NCBI GenBank assembly: GCA_013397865.1
Contig: VZTI01005061.1
Location: forward strand, 2,359,769 to 2,423,768
Length of the DNA stretch: 64,000 nucleotides
Source: Struthidea cinerea
Taxonomy: Eukaryota > Chordata > Aves > Passeriformes > Corcoracidae
Reading direction: 5' to 3'
Under the pieces are notes generated by a model. That model ran no database searches, was not told the DNA's origin, and was given only the letters and a program-made list of their open reading frames with translations. Position 1 is the stretch's first letter, and every line of letters starts with the position of its first letter. The position numbers were made by a program, and so were the translations under genes. This document shows, in pieces, positions 39,201 through 54,200 of this stretch.

Positions 39201-42200
39201 ATACGTGAGGTCTCCTAAATAAGTCAAAGAAAACCTAATTTTGAAAATTCAAGAGAAGGGCAAACAACTACAGGAGAATTCCTACCCAGAATTTTTAAAG
39301 GAGATGATTACCTGATTCTCACACTGGATTATACTTCTCAGAATGGAAGTTCTTTTACCTTTCATTTGCAGTGTTCGTCTTGAGTATCTCTTGCTGGGCC
39401 TTCTTTCAAAGGATGCTGATCTCCTGGCTTTGTTGGTTTTTGTGGTTTGATACTCTGTTTTCCCACTAAAAATGCCATGTTAAAGTACGAAGCAGAAGAA
39501 TAAATCACTTATTTTTAATGACAGAATAGAGAGACTGCTCATCGAAACATCACATTTCTATTTTAAATTCATAGCTTACTATCTGATGTCAGTTCTAATA
39601 AAACATACCAAACTTCACACCTCAAAAAGCCTTTAACAAAAGAGGGTAAGAGTTTTAGAAACACTCTCTTCTTCACCCCATTTCCCCAAGACAAATGGCA
39701 GAAGCAATGACTTTTTAAACATTAAGTTGCTGATAAAAGCATGCTTGCCCTTTGCATATTTCTGTGGTCCCAGTACATGAGGTTTGGGAGAAACTGAAAA
39801 TTCTAGAAGACAATAAAGCTTAAGTAATACTGCCAAAAATCATAGAGAAAGATGATAATGGGACTAAAACTCAGCATCCAGGAAAAGCAAGGAATGACAG
39901 AAGGTATGTGCCAAATGACAGATGACACTGACCTGTACCGGAACCGAGATCCCAAGCGAATGAAGCCAGATCGACTGGAGCTTTTCTGGACAGGACCTCG
40001 GAGCCGGAAGAAGGCATGGTGTTCCACTGCACATTTCCACAGGTGTTTGCAGGCTTTGGGATGATCCAGTCTAAAGACAAAAGTGTGCTCCTGCTCCTTT
40101 CCCTTAAAGCACACAAAGCACACTGATGACTTACAAGGGGCTTGAATAAGTCAAAGCTAAAATTTCATGCAAGCCAAATGAAATTTGGTTTTTATGATTT
40201 CTAATATGGATATTTTAAAAAAAGTTTTAGGCAGAAAAACTAACCTTTTCAGAAGCTATAATGAACAACTGCTACATTGTCTAAGGTTGGAAAGGAGTCC
40301 ATATAGTTAACAAGTCTGAATAACTACAAATTAAAGACACCATTACAACAGGAAGATAGCTGTTGATGAGGCTAACACAGTTTCACTTCCAAATCTAATC
40401 TCCTCAAATTACCAGTGCTCACTTTTTAATTGTCTCAGATGTATGCAATTTCTTCCCCATAGGAATAATTCTGAAACCTGCTTAAGTAATTCACTCTTCT
40501 AAATGTAGTATGTGGGTTTTTTTCTAAACGTTCTGTTCTGTTTCTAAACAGGCAATGCATGCTGTTTCCAAAGTATCTGCTCTAGTTTCACCAAGTGTTC
40601 TCTTTTTAAAAAATAGGTGATGAAAAAATTTATTTTTTTACTTAAGTCCCTGCATTTCCCTCCTCCCCGCCAAGTCACAATCAAAAATCTTTCAGGCACC
40701 TACACTAATTCTCAAAACTTAAATATAAGGAAAGAGATTTAGGAGTATGTAAACTAGTACTGTATAATCAAGACTGAGATTTAACTAAACAGATATTTAT
40801 CTACCTGTTCGTCATCTTCAACAACAACCAGAGTGAGTTTGTTCTTCTTGAAGTCAAGCCTTGTTATCTTTGGCCTGCCAGATGAACAGAAAGTGCAGGT
40901 TATGTCTAACTTTTAGTAACTTTCTGAGAGGGTACCTCGTATTCATGGTGTTCTCATAACCCAAACTTTTTTTTTTTTTTTTTGCTATCATAAAAGAAAC
41001 AAAAGAACCAAAATCAACAATAGATTTTAATGTACAATCAGAGATCTTACCAGAAAAATAAACCAATCTTTGTGTCTCCTTCAAAGACAAGAACTCCTGT
41101 AGGTGTTAGTCCCAGGCTGTAATCATTGCCATCTCTTGCCTAATTGCCACAAAATAAAAATCATATTCATTTTGGTGTTTGACCTTCTATCCAATTCACT
41201 AGAGTGATTAATGTAGTTTGTTTGCCCAGTGTTATAATTACACACATATCTGCTTATCTTATACAACAAAAACACTTGTGTTTTGATGATCTTACGAAAT
41301 GGATTTTTCTTGCTTGCAACACTTCAATGAGGTTGACTAAAGAGAAAAATTAAAGTTTCTTGATTTGTCTGTGTAATAAAGACGTCCTTATGCATTTGCT
41401 GCACTTGCTCCTCCACAGGAGATCTAGGCTTATTTGTAGTTCTTCAGGTGGTAGCTAACTGGACCCCAGCAAATTTTAATTACTATGGTTTTCCACAAAA
41501 CTCTTAAGTCTAAATACAAACTGTAGTACATACTTCCACATCAATCACACATTTAACACAGAGCAGATATGCTTGGACTCAAGTTATACCTTCTAGAAAT
41601 ATATACCAAAAAATGGAATGTTGACACAAAGCCAGATCACTTGTTATGTAGATTGTATGAGAACAATATTCCTTTTCTTTCCCCCCTCAAAGTAGAACCT
41701 GTATTGAAATGTAGCACAAAACTAACAGTATCATTTCCAAAGGTCACCACACTGGGCTTAAACATACCTTGACTATGTGCATGTCGACACCATACATTTC
41801 CAGCCACTTAGCTTTGTTTAAGTAGTTAGTTTCAGCTTGTGCTGGTGTTTGCCCCCTGAAATAAAATTTTTGCTGTTAGGTAGATGACTGAAAAGGCACA
41901 GAAAGGAAGAACTGGTATATGAGGACAGAGGAAAAGAACTTCCTAAAAGTTTGTAAAAAACCTAAACAGTGGTGACACTTGTTCCCTTTAATGAACATCG
42001 AGGTCACTTTTTTGAAGTTTTAATCTGAAAACACTGCTGCAAAAATTACTGTGTTTCAAGATTTTGTACCTCATCATTTTACTCAGACCTTTGAAAAGCT
42101 TAATTTTTCACATTATATTCTCTTACAAAATATGACAGAACTATATTAATATTCTGTTTCTGAACAAGACCACAGAAGAAGCATCAGCAGTATCTTTTAA

Positions 42201-45200
42201 GAGATTCTCTTCACAGAAAAATCAGTGCAAACAGCTGGGTAGCATTCACTGCAAGATGTAGTACCTGCATTCCTTCCACTTCTCAAAAACAGCTAATTCC
42301 ATCTCTTCAGTCTGAGTGGGAACAAACCTAAACTCAGACACCAGCTCAGGAACATGTTCAGCAGGATCATAGTCTCCAAGTTCAGCTACAAAAGAACAAC
42401 ACTGTTAAGCACTGTTCCCAATAAACACAGTGGATATATCTGCATAGAGTGGAACTCGTGCACTCTTTTCTAGTTAGTCTAAAATACTAAATTTATTTTT
42501 GCATTCCTTCTTCTCCTCCAGTTCTCCCTATTTTTGAAGTGGCACCTTTTTTGACAGGGAAATTATGGACACTGAACCAATGGTTGTGTTGTCTGCACAA
42601 AAACTTTGTATTAATGTTTACAAAGTATTATTCACACATTCCTTAACAAGCTTCCTATAAAGGGAATTTATCACCATCATTGAAACTCACTTTTTTTCTT
42701 TCTAGCAGAAACTTTTCAACATTTTTATCTCTGAAGCATCTACTGAGATGACAGCTGACTAAAGTTAAAAGGAATTTTGCCTTAAAAAATTAAAACAGTA
42801 TCCCTTGAGATTTATAAAAAGCAAAACCAGTTCTGATGTTTTTCATGAAACTATTTGCCCATTCTACAAATCAGTTTCTGGTTTTATGATTCTATATGGC
42901 TCTGTCCTGCTAAAATACTCTGTGTCAGGGCACAATCATGCAGCTGTTATTTGTTGGTCTCCTTTTTATCTAAGGACACAATAAATGCCCTCCTGGGGTG
43001 GTCAAATGGCTCATCGAGTCCACTGCTGCATGCTCAGAGGGGCAGTAAGAGATGCTATTTAGAAAGCATACTGGAACATACCAGTCAAGGGGTGTGCCAC
43101 ATCAAAAGCACAACTCCATCTTCCACAGATGCTAACAAGCCCAGTTTTAAAGACAGATAAATTTAAAGACTGGGTTCAATCCCCGATGCTGAAACTCACA
43201 GCTACAAACCTTTACAAAAATGTCCTGATTTTCACACTCACTAAGCACTGGCTCCTCCCACTAATTTCACGTTGCTTCTTAATGTTCAGCTCATAGTCAA
43301 AAAATTAGGAATAATTCTGTAACTTGGGACTTTGGAAGTCTGATGCAGGCCAGTAATTGCTCTGTCTGAAAAATGAAACTACAGATGTTTGTGTAGAGAA
43401 AAATAGAGCCATCTTTAGGAAGACCTGGAGAAGTCAAATAAATGCCAGTATTCCACAGGTACAGAAATGACACACACTACAAAACTCTGTTTCTTGGATT
43501 TCTGAATGCTGCAAGCATAATAATAGTCTTTTCACCCCCTCCTTTTTTTTTTTTAAATGCTGACTGAGGAAGTCCATAGTTCTATAATAATTTACTCCCA
43601 CTAAAACGCCTGCCTCTGCTGAAAGGAATGCTGTCAAAGCCAGCTCAGGTTCCAGCTGATTTAAATAAAAGTACACAGCTGTCAGACAGGAAGATTAAAG
43701 CTCTGCTAGAGGCCTCATTGTGGAGAAAGGAAAGAAAAGACCACCACAAAAAGCAGTGGGTATATGGCCTAATTAGATCACTTTGTTCTTCCAAAATCTT
43801 GTTTACTGAACCTGTATCTTAAGGCTCTAACAATGCTAATATTTTTAACTATGGAATGTATTCTAATTGCTTTCCTTCCACACAAAAGAGTGGGTTAAAA
43901 AGGCAGGCGTCTTCACAGTTTAATTCCAACTCTTATAAAAGTGAGCTGTGTTACTACATCGACGCGATTCAGGAAGGCTTCAGATGTCGTATCTTGTGTG
44001 AAAGTGGACAGATTTGCACAAAAACACCTGAGAAAACAACTTTAGGGCAAAGCTGTGTATGTTCAGAACCTCCTTGTTCTGCTTCCTGAGGAACTGAGTA
44101 ATTTTCTGTACATGTTCTCAGCACACGTACAATCAAAAAGATCTGCATTTCACACTGGATCACTCATGTCTGGGCAGAGTCTATCTTATGGACATAACAA
44201 GGACAGACTTTTTAAAACAGCTAATAAGAGTCTACACAAAGCTGTTTGTGCAACTTCACCCTTCCCTTTTTGCACCTACTCACCTTGCATGTTATAAGCT
44301 GCCAACTGGACGGCAGTGTCAAAAGGACATTCCAATCTGCCAAAAGAGAAATACATTGTTAAAAGCTGAACTGACACCATTAGCAAACAACTTATGTAAC
44401 TGACAGTAAGAAACTGCAAATGTCTGGGATAAGAAAAGGAAAAAGTATTAGTAGGTTTTCAGAAAATAAACAGCAGATAAGCACTACATTATTTAAGCAT
44501 TCCTCTCCTGATACTCATGCATAGAAAAGTAGTATTTTACAGAAAAAAACCCCCACTACATTACTAAGCAAAACTTACTAATTATCAAAATACGTATGTA
44601 ATAAACTCTATGCTGAACACACTGTAATAGTTTAAAAGGCTGCTTACTTTCCACTAAGAATATCCAGTTTCAGCTGCAGAACAAATAAATACCTGTAGGA
44701 TTAAATAAGAAATAAGTCATTGACTGATAGTGCTAATATATCACTCAGTGAACAAGAGTAAGTTAGAGCCTGACAAATAAAAATGATTCCGACTCTTTAC
44801 ACAGATTTTCAAGACGAAAGAAACTGCGCTGTGACCTTTCAAGGCTTTATCAGTTGGGTTTGTGTGTTTTGCAGGCATTTCAAACGAAGCAAACCCAAAA
44901 GTACAAGTTGCCAAAAGCTGAACTACAGTGTTGCATGGAAAAATAAACAGGATACCCAAGTAAATAATTTTTTTTCTCTTGTGATCCTACTTGAGCAAAG
45001 AACAACTTCCACCTTCCACATTTCCTTCATTATTCATACATATACCAATCTCATAAAAGAATGCTTATTTTTAAGTCTTGCAAAAAAAAAAAAAATGTTT
45101 CTACTAAGGATTGCTTAGTTGAAATTTAATCCGGAAAGCTGACTGCAAAGTGACAAAAAATAAACAGTAGGCTGCAGCCTTTTCAACTTGTTTACTCTTC

Positions 45201-48200
45201 AGAGCCAGCTTTCCTTCACTGCCTTGCATATTCTCTACTCTTTTTGCTGAGAAATTGGGCAAATATTGAATACAAATCCCTTTGGTGCGCAATAACAATT
45301 CTTCCGATCCAATACCCCTGAAGAGCAGCCCCCTTGCTCCATTATGGTACACAGCTTTCCTTTAACAAGAGAAGTCTCATCAAGTATAAAACACTGGCAT
45401 CCACCATGGTATCCAGTCTGAATTCTAGCACAGATGCCCGGAAGCCTTACACACAACTTCTGCTTCAACATGTGCCTGTGTCTCCTCACGCTTTCATGCA
45501 CAGTCACAAAACAGATGCAGGTGTTTTTCCTACAGGTTCCATAGAAATCCAGAAGTTCTTTGCCAAACCATTTATTATCCAAAGCCTTTTGAACACTAGC
45601 CTCTACATGAGGAATAAATTTGGTTGGTACTGACCCCAGATACGAAAAAGAACACAGGCCTCCAGTGTGTAGTGGGTGTGACTGGTCTGTTCTTATCAGC
45701 CACATAACTGCTTCCAAACAATTCAAGAACTCCCCATCCTGTGTTACATAACCACTGGCTAAGAACATGAGCAAGCTGCACCTGTGGAAGCTGAAAAGTA
45801 GCTCCAGCTGAGTGTCCTGCTGTTTAAAGGTGGAACCCTGGGAAAGCCCCTGCCAGTGACACCTATAACTCACAGCAAAGCTCCACTTCCCGCTGCTTCT
45901 GCTACCTTAAGGCATCACACTGTCTCAAGACAGGACGACAACTTGCTGCTCTCCTCTTCTGGGGGATTAGCTAAGCAGGCAGACAGTGTTTAAAAGCCCT
46001 CAGGTTTCAGGTCTGCCCTGGTAAAACCTGCACAGCAAGGTCTGACCAGCAGCATTCAGTCAAAATGGATGAAACTGTTCCATAATGGTAGATACAGACA
46101 TAGGTCTGAATTTTGTCTATGGTTACTGGTTTTAAAGATGGTTAAATGTTTATTCAGGAATATGAATGAGGAAGTAAAACATTCTTCCCAGATCAGCAGG
46201 AAAGCATTAAAAAGCAGCAGTTACCACATTATGTTACCACAGGTAAATATGAAGATGCACAGGGTACATATGGCTGGAAGGGGTAATGCTACTATAATCT
46301 TCATGGTAGCACTCCAAGGGATTTGGCTAAAGTGCACATTGAAGATCCACACAGACATAAACCCGAACAACAAACAAATGCACTTCACACCCTTACAAAT
46401 GGCTGAGGTATGAAATGTCTACAGCTATCACAAAAACATACTTTGTTTACTCTCCAAAAGGGATCAGCAGCAGCGGTAACAACGCAGAGAAATGTTGCCT
46501 TTTACAACGGTCTTATACTCCTGACAGATGGCAGGTCCTGTTCTCTCTCAAAGCAGCCCTAGTAGTCTCAGCCCAATAAGAAATGGAGTTCCAAGAATGG
46601 ATCTGTGAAATGCTTTAATCAAGCGGAACTGCTGCTCACCTGATACTACAAACCTACACATACAGAACTGTCAACTCAGCTCAACATGGCAGTAAAATAC
46701 TACTTTCCATAAGCTCTGCAAAGACCACACATCAGTGAAATGCTAACTGAATTTCTTTTTGCCAAAGAGAAGCTCTAACTTGCAATTCAATGCTTTTCTG
46801 CCTGGAGACAGGATGATTGCATGCAGTTGAAACTAACAGGTTAAGAATAAAGGCAGAGGAATGATGTCTCTTCTCTTCAGCGAAAACCTCCGTCCATCCT
46901 GTATAAGCTACTCAGATCACTTGCCAAAATTGCCTAATGAAAAATGGTGCATTAAGTAATATATAAATATTTAGACCTCTGTATGTCACAGCACATTTAT
47001 TTCCACACACAAGATAGCCACATTACAAAAAGAAAACTACATTTACAAAAAAGCCAAGTAAGCAAGCAGCTCTAAGGAATTCTCTGAAACATCAGAAGTG
47101 TTTAAATAAACACCACAGAAAACATTCCCTGGCTTTATTTGGGTCCCTCAAACACAAAATCCCTCTTACCTTGTCAGCTCTTCACGTAGGTTGTTGGGCT
47201 CTGATGAGTAAAACTTTACACGAAAATGCAGACAATACGGGGGGCCAACTGCAAAGCAGAATTCATTCAAGACAGCAGTAACAGTTACTGGATGAGACAA
47301 CTTATTTATTTATTACGTAGAACCACATCACAAAACTTGACTGAAATTGGTTGGCTATGTTCTACCACAAGGTCTTAAGGTAGGAATTCCATTATGCCAG
47401 GGAAATCCATGAAGAACATCAGGGTGAAAGGACACTTAAATATGCACACAAAATAGTTTCATGTGTTACAAGTCAACCCAATGGTCACATCACATTAACT
47501 TGATTCTTCCTGCCAGGAGCACATGAGTCTAGGTTAATCCCTATATTTAAGGGCTCTATCCATCACCAAGAAAGCTTTGCATCTTGGCTCTGCAGTTGAC
47601 TAAACCTTCAGGCACGCTGTTGGTCTCTGCAACACCTTCCCAGGGCTCTGGGAAATACTCACTCCTGACAACTCAGGCCCTTCTATTCCACAAAAGTTCA
47701 GACACACTTTACGGGAATTTAAGAGACCCTTCTATGGAAGAATCATCTCTTTTGGAAACCAAAGAGTTAATTCAGCAAAAGGGTGGATTAACAGTTCTTT
47801 AAAAATGTCCATCGCTCTGCTGATTCCAGCATTTGACAGGAGGAATTTTCTCCCTCTCAGTGCTTCCAAAACCCCTCTTGTATTAAAACAACACCACAAA
47901 TCCCTGAAGACTTCCCACAGTGCAGAGCAAGGAAGCTGCTGAACAACATCTTATCCAAGCACACATCACTCACTGCAACAACCAGGCCACACTGAACCCT
48001 TGTGCAGCAGGTGAGGACTCGGTGGACTGGACACAGATGCATGCATGCAGGACTGCCCCATGCATGAGGCTCCAAGACAAGTTTTCCTATAGCCAGGATA
48101 ATGCTCTGTAACACTAAAAAATCTTCAGCTGCCTTGACTCCACTTTAACTGTAATTAATGAGCCCATAACATATTTAATTAAGAACATTAGAATAAAGTA

Positions 48201-51200
48201 CTATGAACTACAGAGGGAAGATGTCATTAAATAATCAGTAGCACCATGCAGGGCTTTTGTCACTTGTCACCCTCACCCCCTCACAGGACACTGCCCCCCA
48301 CCACCCATTTCAACTCGCTGTGCTTCCTGTATGTTAAATACAATGTTCTGAGAGAAAATGGGAAGAACACTTACTTTTAACTTGCTTTTTAATGCTTTTT
48401 GTGTTGTCCAGCCAATGCTGAAAAATAAATTAATTTCACTGAATTATCAATGAAGAAATCTTCCAAAAAGAACAAAAAAGTAAGTGTTAGTGAAGACCGT
48501 CTTGGAATAACAAGTAGTTTGTTAAAACAATCTAATCCAAATCTTTCACAATTCACAGCTCTCTCTGTGCTCACTGGAGATCCTTTTGCTCAAAGTTTGT
48601 AATGCAAAATGTCCATTTTGAACAACAGAAATATCCTGTAGTACCTTATTTAAACCAAATCTTCAAGACAGATCTATCTACTTAAAAGAAAAAAACGTAC
48701 TAACAAACCACTTCATTAGATTTTCATCCTGTCCAGACAAACACTTAATTCACACATTAGTAGGTCAGCCAGTGACAATGTGCCAGAGAAGCATAAATCA
48801 TAGCTGGAGACTCTGGCACTCAGTTGCTGTGTGATGTTTACTTGGGACAGGAAGGGGAGAGACAAAATAAATATTGTTGGCTTTCAGGCATTTTCTTTAG
48901 ATGACTCAAGTCCAGCAACAGCAGAGCTGTCTATGTCACAACATCAGAGTCAGTTCTACCTAATTCTCAAAAATCTATTCACAGGTGACATTTTAGCAAT
49001 TGTCACATGGGAGGACAAGTAACTGCCTCACCTAGTAATGCTAATTATAAGCTATATGCTAGACAAGAAGCCAAAATAATGGCTTGACTTACACTGTGTA
49101 CAACAGCATGTGAAAAAAGCTATGCTTGGCAGATTGAAACACCTACACATATACACTATGCTCCCCAAAATAATTGCACATAATTGCACTGCTGAAGAGT
49201 TTACACCAGAAGTTAAAGCTGGAAATCCAACACACAGCTAGCGGGACACATCTCCTTCCTAGTGCTGTGCATGGCCAACAGCTCCCTCCTCCAAAGGAGG
49301 TGACTCACCGAAACAGGAAACATGGCACCCTATCCAACATAACTGCATTGACTCAACAGCCAGAGCCAACTACCTGACACACCGTGTCCTGCACGGCTCA
49401 CCATGCCCAGGGAACAACGCCTCATCAGATCAATCCCAAATGTCACCTTGCAACTAACACAGGTGAATTACATACTTAGCAACACTCCTTTTGTTAAACT
49501 ATGTGATGTGAAGATCACAGCGAGCCCCAGGGAGGACAGAAAAGCAACAAGGGTATGAAAAAGAACCGGTATTTTCAGGTTGCAATGCCAAGTGCAAACA
49601 CATTCCTGCCTCCAGAACAGCCCTGCCTTCTGCAGAGAGCTGAAGTCAGCCTGTAACACAGCCGGGCCGTGACTGCATTAGCTGCAGATGAGAACGACTG
49701 AACCATCTGCTGCTGCTGTGCACACAGCTGAGAACACTCATTGCCTATTCAAACAGAGAGCTATCTGAAATGTATCTATTACATTTTTAAAATAAAGCAA
49801 GAAACTTAAGGAGGAACGAAGCAATTATTTACATAAATTCTGCTTACAGTACCAGTGAAATGGAGTTGAGCATTTTTTTTTTCTTCAAGGAAATAATATA
49901 ATCTTTTTTCCTATTCCATAAAGTCTCTTGCTGTAAGAGAGAGTTTACTTACTCCTTCCTCCACCAAAAATATATACAAACTACCCAGCTGCAGGCTTGC
50001 AGGTGATTTAGATACAAGAATGGCAAGGTGAGCCCTTTCTAGGCTCCAGGACTGGCTGTGCCCCCCTGTTTCATCTCCCTCCTGTTTTCTCTCATCTCCT
50101 CCACATTCCATGGGAAGGCAACAGAGAGGCAGGCCCATGACAGGCACCGATAGCATTTCACTCTGCTCGGCTCTGACTGCTGCTGATCACAGGAGCTCTG
50201 CTCAATGATGAGGGTGTGCATGGAAGAAGGGAAACAGAACTCCTTTTAAGTGGGGGTGGGAATGAAACAAAAAAAAAACCAGCCCCAAAACCAACACATG
50301 AATGGACAGACACAGATGTCAAGAAACTTGAGATTTATTCCAAGTGATTAAAATGGAATTCAAGTGGACCTGGGAAAAAAGTTTACTTTTGATGAGGGTT
50401 TGCACAGCACAGTCTATTGCTGAAAATCAGAGCGAAAGTTTGCTAAACAGAAGGCAATACAAACAACAGACTGTGCAGAGTACTGGAAGTCCTTGCTAAA
50501 ACAGTTTGCTGCTGCAGAAATGAAAACCAAAACACATACAAAACCCCCTCAAATCCTAACCCAGCAACATTTCAAGAAGTTTGGGCAAATGAGGTTTATT
50601 TAACCAGACATTGAGGCTAAAACTGGCTCCTTCCTACAGTGAACACAGAAATCAGATGAAAACAACAATTCTTTCACTTCACTAACTGTTTCAAGAACTT
50701 CTTTAAAGAAGCTATTACTTAAATACTAAAATCCAAAATACCAGGAAGAGTTTCTATTATCTGGGTTCCCCCCACTCCCCTGTAAATCTTTAACACCCAA
50801 CTAGTGATCACTTCAGCAGCAGAAAAGAATGAAATAAAAGCAATCCTTCAGTTGTTCACAATAAATCTACTGAAACTCATTGTAGTTCAAACAAGTGGGG
50901 GATTTATAAAATTTTTGTATAACTACATGTTGCTAGTTTGCATCAGTAAGTGTAACTAGCTCATATGGTAATATTCTTAGATTTAAATTGCGTAGCAGAA
51001 AGATTATCTTCCTTCAGAGCCAGTGGACAAGTCTGTCTACAGTAAGGGACTGGATTCTTACACTGTTTATTTAACAGGTCTCCTGAATAATCTTGGACAA
51101 GTCACTTGATTAGTCTCTGTTCTTTGTTTCCAGCTGCAGATTGGGTTTCTAATAGAACTTGCCAGCTCCTTTTGCAGGAATGGCTGCTATCGCAACAGTT

Positions 51201-54200
51201 CTTCATTTCTTAAAGCAATTAATTATCTCTGGCTGTTGCATTCAGCTCTTCTGGCAAAACACAATCTTTTCTGCTTCATTATACGCAGTTCATCATTAAG
51301 GTCTAGTTTAAACAGATTGTTATCTCTACTCTGATGCTTTTCAGTCACACATAGTTAAGAAAAGGAAGCAAACCAAGTTTGAAAGCCCCTGTACCTGGTA
51401 GACTGTGCAGTATCAAACATTCAATCAGGTGCTCTCTGGACTGGCAGTAATAATTTGCTCGATAAAAGCAAGGCGTAAGCCATTGCTGTGGCAGAAAAGA
51501 TTAACTCTTTTGATCACATTTTAAGATGAAATGGCTTTATTTGCTAGCAGATCAGGAAGAGAAAAAAAATTTATCATACAGATAATTCTACCAATTAAAA
51601 CTAACCCACTGTGAATTCTTATGAGATCCTACAGACAGGGAAATACATCAGAAGCCACATGGCAGAAACTGAGTTAGGATACCTAACCATACAGATTATT
51701 GTTTTTCTGAAACAAAAAGATAAATGCAATAGAGTCCTTTGCTATCAATACTCAGCATCCTGGACCGCACATGCTAAGCACAGCTAACATGATTTTGAGA
51801 AATATAAAATGGTATGCAATAGGCTGTTTACTCATTCGTGTTGGTATGCATCGTTCTGAATGCCATCCATCTGTTAGAGTAATGGTCTTTTTCTCCTGAG
51901 TGTTAAACGTCTCTGTTCTGCAAGAGGTTAAAGACCATTTTCACTACTGGGATCTACACACCAGCAACAGCTAACCCCACTAGCCACGAAGTTTGCTTCA
52001 GATGTTGAACGCCAACGATTTTCTCCGAGGAGTGCGGTCTCTACAATTACATGCTAAGCATAAAATTTGATCACAATAATTTTGAAAAGAAGCCATCAGG
52101 TTATAAGTGTACTTTGGGGCAGAGCACTGTGTCCAAAGCTGTCTGTCAGCTTCTTTCAAAGGTTCAAGTTTGTGGAATTTTTTTTGCCTTTGTACAAAGC
52201 TGCAACAATTAAGAGATCACCTTCAAATTGTTCTGGACATAGACCTTCACAGAAATAAAGGAATATAAGTCACTGCCTTCATTTTTGTATGCTGACCTTG
52301 AACAATTCAGATATTTAGCTCAGCAACAATTCTCTGTGCTTCCCGTCTGCCATCCTAACCATGAAATAATTCTGAAGTGGCCTTGAAACGCAAAATCCAT
52401 TAGGTTATACATCTAACAAATAAGATTGACATATGCAGCAGGAAAACTCAGATTTCATTCTAACTGGGGATGTTGGGCTAAGTGAACACAGGTTTAAGTT
52501 ACAGGGATGCAGGACAGAGAAAAAAACATTCATTGCCTAAAGACTCACTTAACTTGCAGCTACCCTTGCGGGCAGGATTAAGTACTTGACCATAAGAAAT
52601 ATCTATTATAAAACTGCACAGCCCACAAGCAAAAGAATTGTGGTTGCTTCTGACAATGCTCTGCTTCTGATTTCAAAACCTGTTACATTTTTTAAACACA
52701 CAATAAAACACCAACAAACTTGGGCTTGGAATAATCCTCTACTTGAACTGATACATACAAACACACCCATATCCTCCCAAAAACTTATAGTTGCAGGTCT
52801 GAGTCACAACTGATTTGAACAAATCAAAGATATACCCCTCTTGCAAGCAGACATTAGCAGGGTGAGTTTTGCTGACAAGAAAGCTGATGGCATTTGCAAA
52901 TGAAAACCTTTTCCTCTCTTTATAGCATACAACAAAGGGCCAAGCACACACTCTAGTTTTGCTCCTTCCTCTCTGCATCATCAGCATCAAGAGTTTCTAT
53001 GTCACACACCAGGCTCTGGGGTCCTACTGGACCAGCCCGCCTAGTGACAACAGGAGGTGTGACAGGAACATGTGAAAACAAGAAAGGAAGAGACAACAGC
53101 ACGGTAATACGTTAAAGTGCTGGAGGTGGAATTAAACTTGGGGACACTGAAAATCACACACCACAGAGCTCACTTCTGCACGAAACTTAATTCACAGAAG
53201 ACAGCTTTCTTACAGCATTTTTATCAATATTAAGATTTAACTTTCAGACTGTTGCTTTAAGAAGTGCATAACTACTCACTGCCACTTGTGCCGAATCCAT
53301 GAACCTTAGTCCAAAGTAGTCGCTTTCTATAAGGTCCAGATGATACATGATCTGTTCAAACAGGAGCTGGCCTTTGGCTTTTTTCTGAAAAGATAAAGGA
53401 TTTAGTACACAGCAGGTGGATTTATTGCAGCATCTACCTTTTTCTAGGCATACGTTTTATTCTAATTCCAAAAATTTAGTTTCTGAAAATATAATGTGGA
53501 CACCTTTTTTTTCCCCCTTCGTATTTTTTGATGACTGTTTTTCTCAAAGGCAAATGTGCACCCCCACAAGAAACACATATAATATCCATAAAGAACTTGC
53601 ATTATCTCCTTTTTTGGAAAATGTCAACACTGACTTGCCCAACAGAGTGTTAAAATGTCATTTTATCATTTTTCCTTTTAGGCTTTCCTTACTCACTGAC
53701 ATTCAACAGAACTGGAAACACAGCCAGCGCAATTGCAATAACTAATGTACTGGAAAACTTTTGGAGCCAAGTACAGCAAATTGCTTCTGAATTTACTACT
53801 GTTTGGTATCTAGGAGTTCCACCAGTTCGGAAGCAGGTAGCAAAGCCTACTGAATTAGGAGATAGAATTTCATTAGCAACTGCTAGGAAACAGTCTGGGG
53901 CAAGCAACTTGAATAAATAGCACTTTGATATCACATTTACAAAGTTCATAAAACTAACTTCTAGATGCAAAAAGCCAGCTCATATGCTCACACATAATTT
54001 ATTAAAAAAACAGCTCTGGCCCCAAGGAAACATCGCTTTTACAGTGATGATCTAAAAAATTAAACAGTTGCTTTTAAAGAGAAGGCACATAAATAGCACT
54101 GAGCAGTTTCTACACAACATATATTTTTCATGCTATGAGCTCCTTTATAACAATAAATGGAAAGAATAGCTTAAGAGTTATTATACCTAAGATGCTTAAA

